Both the position numbers and the translations under genes were made by a program. The notes under the pieces are model-generated. The model was not told where the DNA came from. It did not search any database and saw only the letters and a program-made list of their open reading frames with translations. Source: Enoplolaimus lenunculus (taxonomy: Eukaryota; Nematoda; Enoplea; Enoplida; Thoracostomopsidae). Taken from it: a DNA stretch of 64,000 bases. Location of the stretch: positions 37,515-101,514 of the forward strand of contig JASANG010002630.1 of assembly GCA_030248215.1 (NCBI GenBank), read 5' to 3'. Below are positions 38,001 through 50,000 of this stretch, piece after piece. Position 1 is the first letter of the stretch. Each line of letters opens with the position of its first letter.

Positions 38001-41000
38001 TGCAGGACATCGCATTCATTGCTCCTTTCTTCTTTCGAATCATCACCTGAGCTGTGCTCTACGCCCTCTGAGCCCCAGATGGGGCCGTCCGGCCTAGCAG
38101 GGGCCTAACGTTAGAAGACAAAGAGTAATCCTTTTGAAACTCCACTGGATTCAGTAGTTAACTTCCCCGGATGTTTGAATGCCAAAAGTATGCATATTTC
38201 GTCTTGCTCGCTTTGTTTGCAAAATATTTAAACTGGTGCTGTTCATGTGTCGTGGACAGAGTCAACATTACTCAATACGGTTCACAGCGTAACTACTTCT
38301 AATCTAAAAACGGTCCGAATTTTTGATTTCTGAGGCCGCCCGGACAACCCTACACGCAGTCCTGAATATCGGGTTACCGTTGACGATAATCAGCGTGAAG
38401 CATTCGATTTGGAAAACCTTTACGACAAATACGGATGCCTTCAAGTACACCGTTACACGTCAATTGATTCAAGCAGAGTTGCGCGTCGAGGACACCTGAA
38501 ATTTTAATTTAACAAATTGAAAGAATATATTTTATAAATTTGTTAATCAGCTTTAACATCCGTAACTTTATAAGCAACGCGTATTGCGGATAATGTGTGA
38601 TTTTAATTTGTGGGGCCATCTATGAAATAAGACCGGAACAAAGTGGTAGGATTTAGGCATTTGCGTAACCTTAAATTCACGCTTACGCTTAAGCGTCCAT
38701 ATTTTGTTCGGGACTTATTCTGCACATGGTATAGTCTGCGGCAAACATCTCCTATCCTGACTATGGCATGCTTGTGTTTAGTCGTTTTTAGATCGTAAAG
38801 CATTTTGAAATTTAACAACTATCCGGTTCCGATATCCAGTAAGTTAACATCCGGTTGCCACACTGATTTATCTTAATAATTATGTAGGTGTAAATCAAGC
38901 CAGCTTAGTATCTCGCAAGAAAACTTATATTAATATGGAAAAACTAAATAGTTGCATACTTTTGTGTCTTATTTTATAACTCAATGTCAGAGACGTTGGG
39001 CCTCGGACGTCCTTACGGGAGCCTAACACCTTATAAAACAATTTTTGACTCCAAGGGTTTAGAAGATTTGTTGGGATCCCGGAAAAAGTCCCTTTTTTGT
39101 TGTCTGCTGAAATTCCACTAATTCCAGGAGGAAATATATATCAGCTCTATCTTTTCCATTGTTTAATATGCTCCTGTTCAATGTCCATTGATAAAATTTC
39201 CCAAATATTACGAATGTACTAGCCGCATAAAAGCATAAAAAATGATGGCGTAACTCAAAATTTTGGCCAGTGTAAAGAACAGGGCCGTAACAATGAGCTT
39301 ATACCAAGCCGAAGTCCAGCGAAAAAATTAGTCTAAAGCATAAGTTTACTCTATTGCAGCCCACCAGAAAAACGTTCCTGCCCTGATCTTTACATTTGCC
39401 CAAATTTTTATTTAACATACCTGACTGCTTCTTTTCATTAGGAATAATACACCGAATGAAATGTGGATGAGTGCCGTTCAACATTGTCATCAGTTTGTTC
39501 AGCGATTCCTATAAAATAGCATTGTTGATACTCGCAAGCGATTTACCAATTTTATTTCACGCATAGCGGTGGTTGAATTTAATAGCCTGTGTAAACCGGA
39601 ACCAGAACCTTGCGATAAAACGCCCCAGTACGACCTTGAGTGTGTTGTGCGTTCTGCCACTGCTGAAGCCAACAACCGTATTCTCAAATGTGTAGAGCAC
39701 CTATCACTGGTTAGCGATACGTTTTCAAACTGAAGAATACATGCAATTGTGCATCTCAAAATTGACACAGAGTAAAGTCACATCAAATGCAAAAAAAAAT
39801 TGCACAATTTCTGTCCTCACCATTTCACTGGGTGGAAAGCTACATGACCCTGTCCCTACGATGTAACAGGTGCTGCACACATTTGTGAATCCGGGCATAT
39901 GCGCTATAGTTTCAAACGTACGTACCACCTATTAATTTTGTCAATTAGCTGTAGATCCTAAAACAGTCGAAGTTGTGGCAGAATAGCGTTAAATTGTGCA
40001 ACCTCAGTGTTTGTCGCAGCTTTTGTACACGTACCACGTACATTTATGGTTTAAGCATGCATAGGCATAGTTAAGCGTTATCCTATGTTTAAGCCTAAGC
40101 GCAAAACGCAAACGCGAGTTAAGTCTACTATAGCCATGGCCACGTCCAGAATGTGCGTAAAACATTCCAAACTATTCTATCACCTGACTCGACAATAGAT
40201 ACCGTGTTTTATGATGGGAGCTGCCGCGCGATAGTGAAAAACTCGCAAACAAAACAATCGAGAAGGCAGACAAAATTTTAGTGCTAAACCTTAGCACAAA
40301 ATTTTGGCTTTAATTACTGTTTTAATGATCTGGGCTTAGGTTACCTCCCTACCTTGCGGCCGCCAATGGATCTCTACGATTTAAATCGCAATAGATCAAA
40401 TATACACAAGAGCCTTTGAACCGTAAACCACAAATCAGTTCTGACTAAAAATTTGCTTAAAAAGCAAAACATTACTCGGTAAATCATAGACACTGTGGCG
40501 AACGCAGCTGATTTTCCTTTCTTTTTACCACCTCCACCGCCTTCTAAAACGATAGCAAAAATATTGTAAATCAAAATACTTTACAAACAAAAATTTTTTT
40601 CTGGTATTTACGCAAATAAACTGGTCTGAAAATGTTAGGGTTGCGCGGCCCATGTATTTAACAGGGCCGGAACAGCAGTATAAGCATATTTCTAAGCTTA
40701 AGCTTAAGCTTAAGCCTAAGCCTAAGCCTAAGCGCATGGATGAGCCTACTTCTAAGGCTAAGCCTAAGCCTAAGCCTAAGCGCATGGATGAGCCTGTTCC
40801 TAAACCTAAGTCTAAGCCTAAGCCTAAGCCTACGCAAAAATTAGTCTAAAGCTTTAACTGATTCTATTACATGGGCCGGGTTGCGCTATGCTATACTCTG
40901 CCGTACGCCACTGCACGCGGTTATGCGTTGGTAAACAAAAATATAGGCAAAATCTATTTGATGGCGGGCGTGAGAAAAATTTAAGGATTCGAATACTGCC

Positions 41001-44000
41001 CTTTAACTGGATCATAGCCACCTCAACATGTGATAGAATGTCGAAAGAAGTGTAACGAGAGGCATATATACTGAGATTACAAACGACTTTGAAAGTGACG
41101 TTGGAATGGGGGTGAGGAAATTTTAACTGGGGTGTAGTACCCCCTAGCTTTCGTCAGTTTACGGGCGCGATTGCAATTCAAGTTGAAGATGATACTGTTT
41201 TAGACTGATTGAGTCAACGAAAACCGTTCACTTTTGGTGCAGCTTCAACACTTAATCTTAAAGTTTACCATGTATTTTTAATACATCTGTTTTGCAACTC
41301 GTTTTATCCAAATAAACTGTTTTTGCTGTGAACAACGCACAATTTATATCGAAGCGAATATTTTCGCGATAACGTAAAAAATATTGCTTGATCGAAACAA
41401 TTACCCACAGTGTGAGATTAATCTAAAGATCTCATGCTGGGACGAAAACAGATTTCATATTTGCAAATTAATTCAATAATTTAAATTCTGATATTAAATA
41501 ATTAGTCACATCCTGTGATTAATATTAACAGTTTCAAAACGCATGATGCTGCCTATCTGTTGACAAAATAGAGAGTATCTTACAATCTACTCGACTGAAG
41601 ATTTAGATTGTTCACGTATTTTGTTTTTATTTGCCCGCATGCATATCCGCACAAAATTTCTGTGTACACCACGCACCTTTTACCTGCCCTTAAAACTTTG
41701 TTTAAAGCTCAAAAATCACAACCTTTTGCTTTCGCGGCTGCTTCTTCTTGAGTTATGTAGTCAGACCAACATTCGTTCAACAGTTTATGATTTGGTGCAC
41801 TCTTCAGTACAGCAACACAAGTATCGTTTAGTGGATCTTTGTTCTTTTCAAGCCATTGGTTAACGTTGTAGCGAACCTTAAAAGACACGAAGAAGTATAC
41901 AGGCCTGCATTTCAAATATATACGAAACCTAAGGAACGAAGATTCAATTTTTTAAAAGACCTTTGATTGGAATTTTGTGGACAATAATTTAAGATTATTT
42001 TAACTTTTTAAAAAGTCTGGCTAAACTGCGAAATCAAAATATGTTGATTTGTTGTTAAGGCAGTGCTAACGTTATAATTTAGCTTTAGTCAGCACAAAAA
42101 CTGTGTTCAAGTCTTCGTTTGTGCCTAAAAACTGGTCTAATGAACATCTAATACTTAATTATTTTATAGTTTAATTTTACAACTAAACACTTAAATTAAG
42201 AAGCAGTGTCCTGTGCCGAAACACTGGAATGTTGTTACCCAAAGCGGAAATTGTAAAAATCAGGGCCGAACGTTTTTCTTCGGGGCTGCATTAGAGGAAG
42301 CTTAAGCTTTAGCAGTGGTGGAGCAGACAGGGGTGAGAGCTCTCCCCAAACTTCAGGGGGGACTAAACTCGAGAGCAAAGCGAGCGAGAAGCCAGACGCA
42401 TTTTAAGCTTCGGCAGTTTTTGTTTCAACCGGTTATGGTCGGGGCCCGTTCAATGGTTGGGGCCCCACCAAATGGGTGATATGATGAGTGGCTGCTCCAG
42501 CCCTGAGCATTAAACCAATTTTTTCTTAGGTTCAGGCTTTAGGTGTTAGCTCATTTTTACGCTTAGACTTAGGCTTATGGTTAGGCTTAGGAATATGCTT
42601 ATACTACTGTTACAGTCCAGTTTTAAACACTGTCCCTAAAAACGTTAACCCTCCCAGACCGTTGTACCTTCCGAAACGCATACTATACTTACAGTTCCAG
42701 CGTAATGAACAATTGCAAAATGCGCTTCGCCTTGTTTGCCTTTGGGCGGTTTAGGTTTAGCGAAATTGTTATGTTTGCCCAAGTGTTGATCGTTGAGTTT
42801 CTGTGCTAGCGTCATATCCGTTGCTTTTGGCACTATGCATTCTTCATCGAGCATACTGATGATTCCCATTGGCTGCAATTTGTTTACTTTTTTTTTAACA
42901 TTTTATGGGTTTGTACAAAAAGAACGGATTTAAGCTAGATTATTCATTATAATCAAATTCAGGGTGCGAACCTGCTCGTAACCAGAGTTGGTCAAGTGTT
43001 AATGACGTTGAAAATGTCAAACTTGCTTATAAACTGTCAGAAACCATTGTATGCCGGAAACCATTGTATGCTTGTCCTAAAACTTTTTACCTCTCACTTG
43101 CAAAATAAAACAGGCTGCAGGTTTGGGTGTGAATGAGACCAGATACGAATGGCAAAAGTTATCAACGAAAGTAAAGTTTTATAAGCTTCTTGAAGTAAAC
43201 TTTTTCCGTTTGTTTTCATCCTGATCGCTGAGTGTATATATTTAAATGCTAACGTCATATAAGTTAATTTTGACACTATGCAGTGTTTGTCGAACATACT
43301 ATTCCCATTGATTGCAATTAGCAATTTGTACATACTTACGGTATACTTATTTTATAGATTTAACTTGACTATTAATCGATAACAGTACGCTGTAGAAAGT
43401 CGCTCCAGAGGAGTAGCCAGGATTTTGAAAACAAAGCCTACGTTCTATAAAACTGTCGGGAAAGGATTTTTAAGTCACCAACTGAAACAGTTTTTGAAAC
43501 CGCGTCGGGCACATAGCCAAGGGGGCCGGGGGGTGGGTGGGCTCAGCCTCCTCTGGAAAAATGTTTGCCCCCATAAAAGATTTTTAACCTTGCTTGTAAG
43601 TCATTGAAAACCTTTAAATGCCCCTCCTGAAAAACTTTTTAGCCCCCGTAGCAAGGTGAGCTGGCTACGGGCCTGAACCGTGCGGACAATAATAACAAAG
43701 GGACGTTTGACCCACAACCGTGGTTACGCCTTGGGTGTGAACCTGTTCATAAAAAGTTGTATCTATATGATAAGGCATATAATATGGGCTTCTGCCAATT
43801 TATGTGATGTTGGACTTGCTCAAACGAACAAACTAAACACAATTTTAGTGGCAAAATGATGCTACTTTATATTTTTACCAAATACTCTTTTCTTCCGGTG
43901 TTTAAACTATTTTGTATGAGATCCACCCAAAGCTCAGGGGTTCGGCAGGGCCAAAACGCTACGCGTGTTGGTACATTTTGTATCGAGCAAAATCATGAAA

Positions 44001-47000
44001 TTTGTACACTTCTTTGGTCATGATGGAGTCTTGTTAGGAGTTAACTGAAATTTATGAACTCTTATCACAATTTTTGGACAATCCAATAACGAACTGTTGG
44101 AGATAGAGACTCCTATTGATTAAGACTCAAAATAAAAATACCTGAGTCGTATACCGCCGAATTGTTTTATTCGACTAACTACAGTAAGTCGACGAGCAAA
44201 ACAACTCACCTTTTCTATCAATTCAATGCACGCTTGTAAGTCGAGTCCAAAATCAATGAACGTCCATTGAATGCCTTCGCGTTCGTACTCTTCTTGCTCG
44301 AGCACAAACATATGATGATTGAAAAATTGTTGAAGTCGTTCGTTGACAAAATTAATCCACAACTGTTCGAAACTGTTTTGCTAAAAAAAATCAAAATTGT
44401 AAAAGTAAAATTTGTCGCCTGGGATATATTCCGCAAAGCTCTCGATACAAAATTTACGTCTGCGATCAAGGTTTCGTTCAGATTTATTTTTCGTTTTAAG
44501 ATACTGAAATTTTAGCCAATTCAAAGAACGGGACTGTGACAGAATAAGCATAGTCCTAAGCGTAAGTCTAAGCCTAAACCTAAGCGTAAGGGTTGCACTA
44601 TATTTAACGTTCGACGGACGGCGCCATACGGGTGATGGATGGCGCCGGACGGCGCTCAGCGTCAACAAAAGTATAGCGCAACCCTATAACAGCCCAATAA
44701 CCAATCACGCTGATTGGAACGATCTTCTGAGTAATTCCGAGAGGTGGATTTTTTGTGTTCAGTTCCAAAACAAAGGTTTAATTTTCCGCGGGTCCTGTGG
44801 GTGGATGGATCCTGGGTTCCCTAACTCCGTCCCATTCTGTAATATTAATTATTTTAAATGATATTCATGCATTCGTTTCAGTTGAATTCCTCATTATCTT
44901 CAGTTCTAATAATCGAAAACTTTGCTGTGTTAAGAAAGACAACTATGCAAAATCCAGCATTTCATCAAAAGCAATCGTGGCTTAGAAAATAGGTTTCTTC
45001 GTACAGGGCTAGGACTAGACATTTCTCTAAAAATACATATATCAAAAAAATTCAGTTCTTAAAACAGTATAGGCAGCTGGTTTGGAAATTTTAGTCTTGT
45101 TCACACAGTGGGGACATTGGGGGAAAACGGGTTTATTTTCACTCAAATCTGAAAATATTGATGACATACATCAAAAATTTCAAATCCTGCAATATCGAGA
45201 ACACCGATAAAATATTGACGGTTTAGCACGCGAGCATCCAGTGTTTGATTGCATCGGTTAATAAGCCAATGAAACATTCGAGCATAATTTGCTTTACCAA
45301 GCGCACCGATTGACCAGTTTACCTGAAAAAAATTATAATTAAACAATTGTAAAAGCGTTGCATACAAAACGATTTTTTAAATCAATAAAGTTGGAATAGC
45401 CAGGGCTAGACTGGCAATTAAAAATCCACCCTGGCATTTTGATGTAAACCGACCCGCCGCTGACTATTTTAGCAAAAAAGTGAAATTACTATAAAGGAAT
45501 GTTCGCAAGCGAAGCAAGCGAGAAGCCTTACCTAAAATGTCATATTTAATGCAAGAATGCAATTTTCGGCAGCAAAATATTACAAAACCTTGTTAGACTT
45601 GGTACTTTCTATATATACATATTTATGATTCTAAAGACCTATTCACACGTGCAAGTTTTTGCTGCAAAAACTTGCACGTGCAACTTGCATGTGGAAGTTT
45701 GGTCACAAAACAGCTTTGAAGTTTTTGCAGCTGCAAATTATGCATTGGAAATCGTGCTACAAAAACTTGCACGTGAAACTTGCATGTGGAAGTTTGGTCA
45801 CAAAACAGCTTTGAAGTTTTTGCAGCTGCAAATTATGCATTGGCAATCGTGCTACAAAAACTTGCATGTGCAACTTGCATGTGGAAGTTTGGTCACAAAA
45901 CAGCTTTGAAGTTTTGCAGCTGCAAATTATGCATTGGAAATCGTGCTATTAAATTTAATTGCCACGTGTAAACGCAGTGGCAAGTCGCTTGAAATTCTTG
46001 CGTCTGTATTATGATTGGTCAATCGGAAAACATGTTGTTGAGTGCTTCTGAATTAATTTAGACTCTTTGAATTTATTCCAGCAGCTTGAATTGATTCAAA
46101 TATCAAACATCTTTGATATTTCGCTGTCTACCTACAGAAACTTCAAGAGGGGATATATTTCATCTATCTCTCCCCTTGCATCCATTGAGTTCAAATAGTA
46201 AACCTTTCAAGCACTGTAATTTCGGAATCGTTTGGTTCAAACTTTGAAAAAAATACTTGGTCACGACGAAACTAAAAATGCATTAAATAAAATTCTCTTG
46301 TCAGTCCGGTCCATGGATAAGTTTTGACCTAAAATACTGGTACGTAAATGACTACTAACCTGTTCCAAGTTTTGACCTTTGTTGACCCATTCATTGCCGA
46401 CACGCACACGAGGCTTACAGATTGCTTTCAGAAACAAATCTGTATCTACGGTCATCAACGTTGCTGCCTTTGTTGCCTCTGAAACGTGTAGGAACAATTA
46501 AAATTAGACAATTAATATTATTAAGCATATTTGTTTTAGTATCACACGAGGTGGTTTTGTTTTCTTCTGTGAGTAAATTTAGCTTGGGCATACACGGCCG
46601 AAGCAACCCTTCCCATCCACATACCACCCATTTGTGGCTCCACCCCAAAGAAGGGCCCCCCACCCTAACACGATTTTAAACAAAATATTTGAAAATATTT
46701 TGATTATCGCAAGGGTTCCCCCACCCAAGAATTCTGGTGACCTCACGCCAGTTTGCTCCGGCGCAGTGATCTGGACCGTAGCCATGATTTTATTTCGGGC
46801 AAGGATAGCGTCACATAAATGTTTTCAATCTCACGAATTTATTCTAAACTTTTTAATGGTTCTTCTTTGCTTACAGAAATTTCGGCAAGAGATATATCGT
46901 CCCTCCTATCCTAACCCTCTCGATGTTTACGCCACTAATATTTACCAGCGATATCTTCCTCTGGTTCAGCTTGCTCTTCGCGTGGTCTTTGTTTAAATTT

Positions 47001-50000
47001 CATGTTGCCCATATGCATATGTGCAGCGCACAACTTGTACATTTCATCTTTTTCGGTTTGCCCGAATCCCATAATATCGTACGATTCCTGGAAACCAACA
47101 ACTAATCAAACCGCCGTTTGAGAGAAATGTAGCGAGGGTCCTTACCATTTTTTCACAAAAAATTTTCCGGCGGGAGGCGTATGCCCCCCGCCCAGCGCAA
47201 GTTTCATTTCGACATAGTAGTTGACCTAATGAAGAGGTTTGTTTCCAACGCTAATTTAATGAAAATGTTCCCTTACATCGGTCATCAACATTTCTTCTTT
47301 GTCATCGACACCATCAATGGTGATCTCAGCTTGATTGACAAACCGGTATTCGGTAACAGGCATATCGAGCAGTAGAATTTCTGAAACGAAAAAAGATTGA
47401 AGTAGCAGCAGGTAGTAATTAAACTACGCTGTTTCTTTATGATTCAGCTGTAATGTAAAAGATTTCCTTTGACCAACTGTAGGTGCGTTTGTTTATGGTT
47501 ATATACAGTGCCGGAAAATGCTACGATAGGGTCCCCAAAATTCTGAGGTGGGGGCCTCTTGCGACGGACAAAATATTTTAAAATCTTTGGTTTAAAATCT
47601 TATCATGGTGAGACCCCCTTTTTTGGGTTTGAGCCGCCAAATTGTGAGCATGGAAAGTGGCTGCTCCGGGCCTGGTTATATAATACTTGCACCATGCAGA
47701 AATTTAGATGTCGAAAATTCATTTTCACGTAACGTCATTTGTGCAGCTTAAAGTGGATGATGTCGCTTCCTTCGCTGGACAATAACGCGATCTTTTATCT
47801 AAATTTATATAGCACACATTTACGTTGATCGGCTCAGGGATTCTACGTCTGATGCAGAATATATTTAGTACTCTTTTTATTTGATTATCACTTAATTGGT
47901 ATGAAATCATTGCTTGACACATTCATACGGGTAAGATTTCGCAGTGAGAACTCACAGTCGCGCAAATTGAACGTGCATAATTGAGTATTCAAATCTTGCA
48001 GCTGTAACTTGCATGTGCAACTTTTTGCATCCAAATCTAGCGGCTAACTTGGTTATGCAAATTTTTGCAGCGAGAACTTGCATCTCCAGACTACATGTGC
48101 AAATATATCGATAAGTTTTCCAGAAAAACTTGCAACTGCAAGTTTTCGCGGCAAAAATTGCACCTGCAAGTTACCGCTGCAAGTATTTTTGTGAAAAAAT
48201 TTGCCCGTGCAGCTACGGTTACGAGTTCTGGTTGCAAAAATTGGCACGTGTAGAATGAGGCTAAAAGCGTGATGCAACATAATATTTATACTTTATTCTA
48301 GCTATGCTGCTACAAATCGTGTGAGTTGACAACACAAAGCAATTGTTGAATTTTCCTTCCAATATATCCAACGTAAAAATGGGCTTGTTCAATAGGTGAA
48401 TATTAACTTTTGGTAAAACCGGTAACTTTACGAGGTAACTCCAACTGTTTAACCGCATTAATTTCATGAAATCTATCAAAATATACTTTTGATAACACTG
48501 TGATCATATAAAAACGGGCTCTTGTGCGCTTTATCTCCACGTTTACGCTACGTCTGAGTTTCTGAATTGGTAAGCGGCATACCAATGCCAAGATGTCCAC
48601 ACTTTTGTCTAAGGTTAAGTTTTAACCTTGAATATGAGGGAAATGCACAAGAGTAGAAAAACACTCAACTTACCTTCTTTAAGGTTCTTAATCGCTCCGG
48701 ACATTATTTGATAAAAGATGTGATAGCAGCGTTCTCCAGGCGCTTGCTTGATCACACGAGATTTTTCCAGCAAATCTGAAACAATTAAAATTCAAAAATA
48801 TCAAACCTCAGTTCTATATCAACACCACCAATATTAACGCCTTTAAACGGGTTTTTACTCGCATAATGTCTTTGAATTCATTGACTTTTTAAGTATGCAT
48901 TTCACTTGTAGCCAGCTCAACATGCTAGAGGGACAAATCAAATTTAGAAGGGTCGTACAGAGTTTCTACGACCCTAATATAAGCTGTTCTAAAACGTTTA
49001 TACGAAAGCAAGATATTTTAAGAACAATAAAACGCCATTGTCTTCCTGTGGCTGCTGTCCTAACTAATGTTTATATTTCTATTATGGATTTTCGATGCTG
49101 GTTAGTTCAGTCCCCCAATGCCTTGGATCTTGCTCAATATATTACTACATCATCATTAAGAAATGCAAAATATGGTACCAACTATACAAATTCTTTGCAC
49201 ATATATGAGCGCATGCCTAATCCTGTTGTGCTCACTAGCGATTCTGGAGTGGGCAGGGCGTACGCCTCCCGGTTACAAATTTTTTTATGATAAAATGCTA
49301 AGGTCCCAGCCTTACAATTTTTTTCTCCTCAGGAAATTGGCACATATACAGCATACTGTAACAATTGCGTTTCAATACTTTTGCCAACCCACCCCTCCAT
49401 CAGAGTACTCTGGATTCGCTTTTCGCTTGTGCTTTTTTGGCTGCGATGAAAATTCATATTTCAATATTCAGATTCATTTTCGAAAGAAGCTAATTTTAGT
49501 TCCTCGTTGATTTCGTCATTCTTACAATGTTCAATGTCGCAGCCTGCTACTTTTCCATCTTTGCTGAAATGAATTCGAATAAATTTGCCGAATCGCGAAG
49601 AATTGTTGTTTCGGACGGTTTTCGCGTTGCCATAAGCTTCGAGTACCGGATTCGTACGAACAATCTTGTCTTCCAGTGTTACCTAATTGAAATTGCAGTA
49701 TACCATGAGCTACTTTCGCAAATCTTAATTAAAAATCGCTACAAGACGTGAGAGCCTTTTCTCGACGTTAAGCTTTTAATAAATGTGCATCACAATCCTT
49801 AATAATTATTTCTTAGCCACACAGTCAGTGAAGGGTGAATGATTCCACTGTCCATTCAAACATTCTTTTGATAATGAACCTGAATGTAAGATTTATTTCT
49901 GGTTAAACAGGTAAGCTAAATTTACTAATCCTATATTTGGTTTTACCTTGAACTCTCTCGCTTTTTGCTGATTGTGTCTCGATTGTTAAAACTGTTTTCT

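Noticed and set aside
40690-40840. Interstitial telomere (TTAGGC run)
   Set aside because: The hexamer run lies inside an element with inverted ends and a flanking duplication, and the same structure recurs many times; it is not a telomere remnant in its own right.
45143-45169. Extension of A exon 11 into the following intron (open frame continues a few codons)
   Set aside because: GTATGT directly after FEIFD is a good donor, and joining to exon 12 restores the conserved relay helix.
48895-49290. Plus-strand open frame of 131 codons in gene A intron 6/7
   Set aside because: No recognisable domain, no related frame elsewhere in the window, and length within chance for an intron this size.
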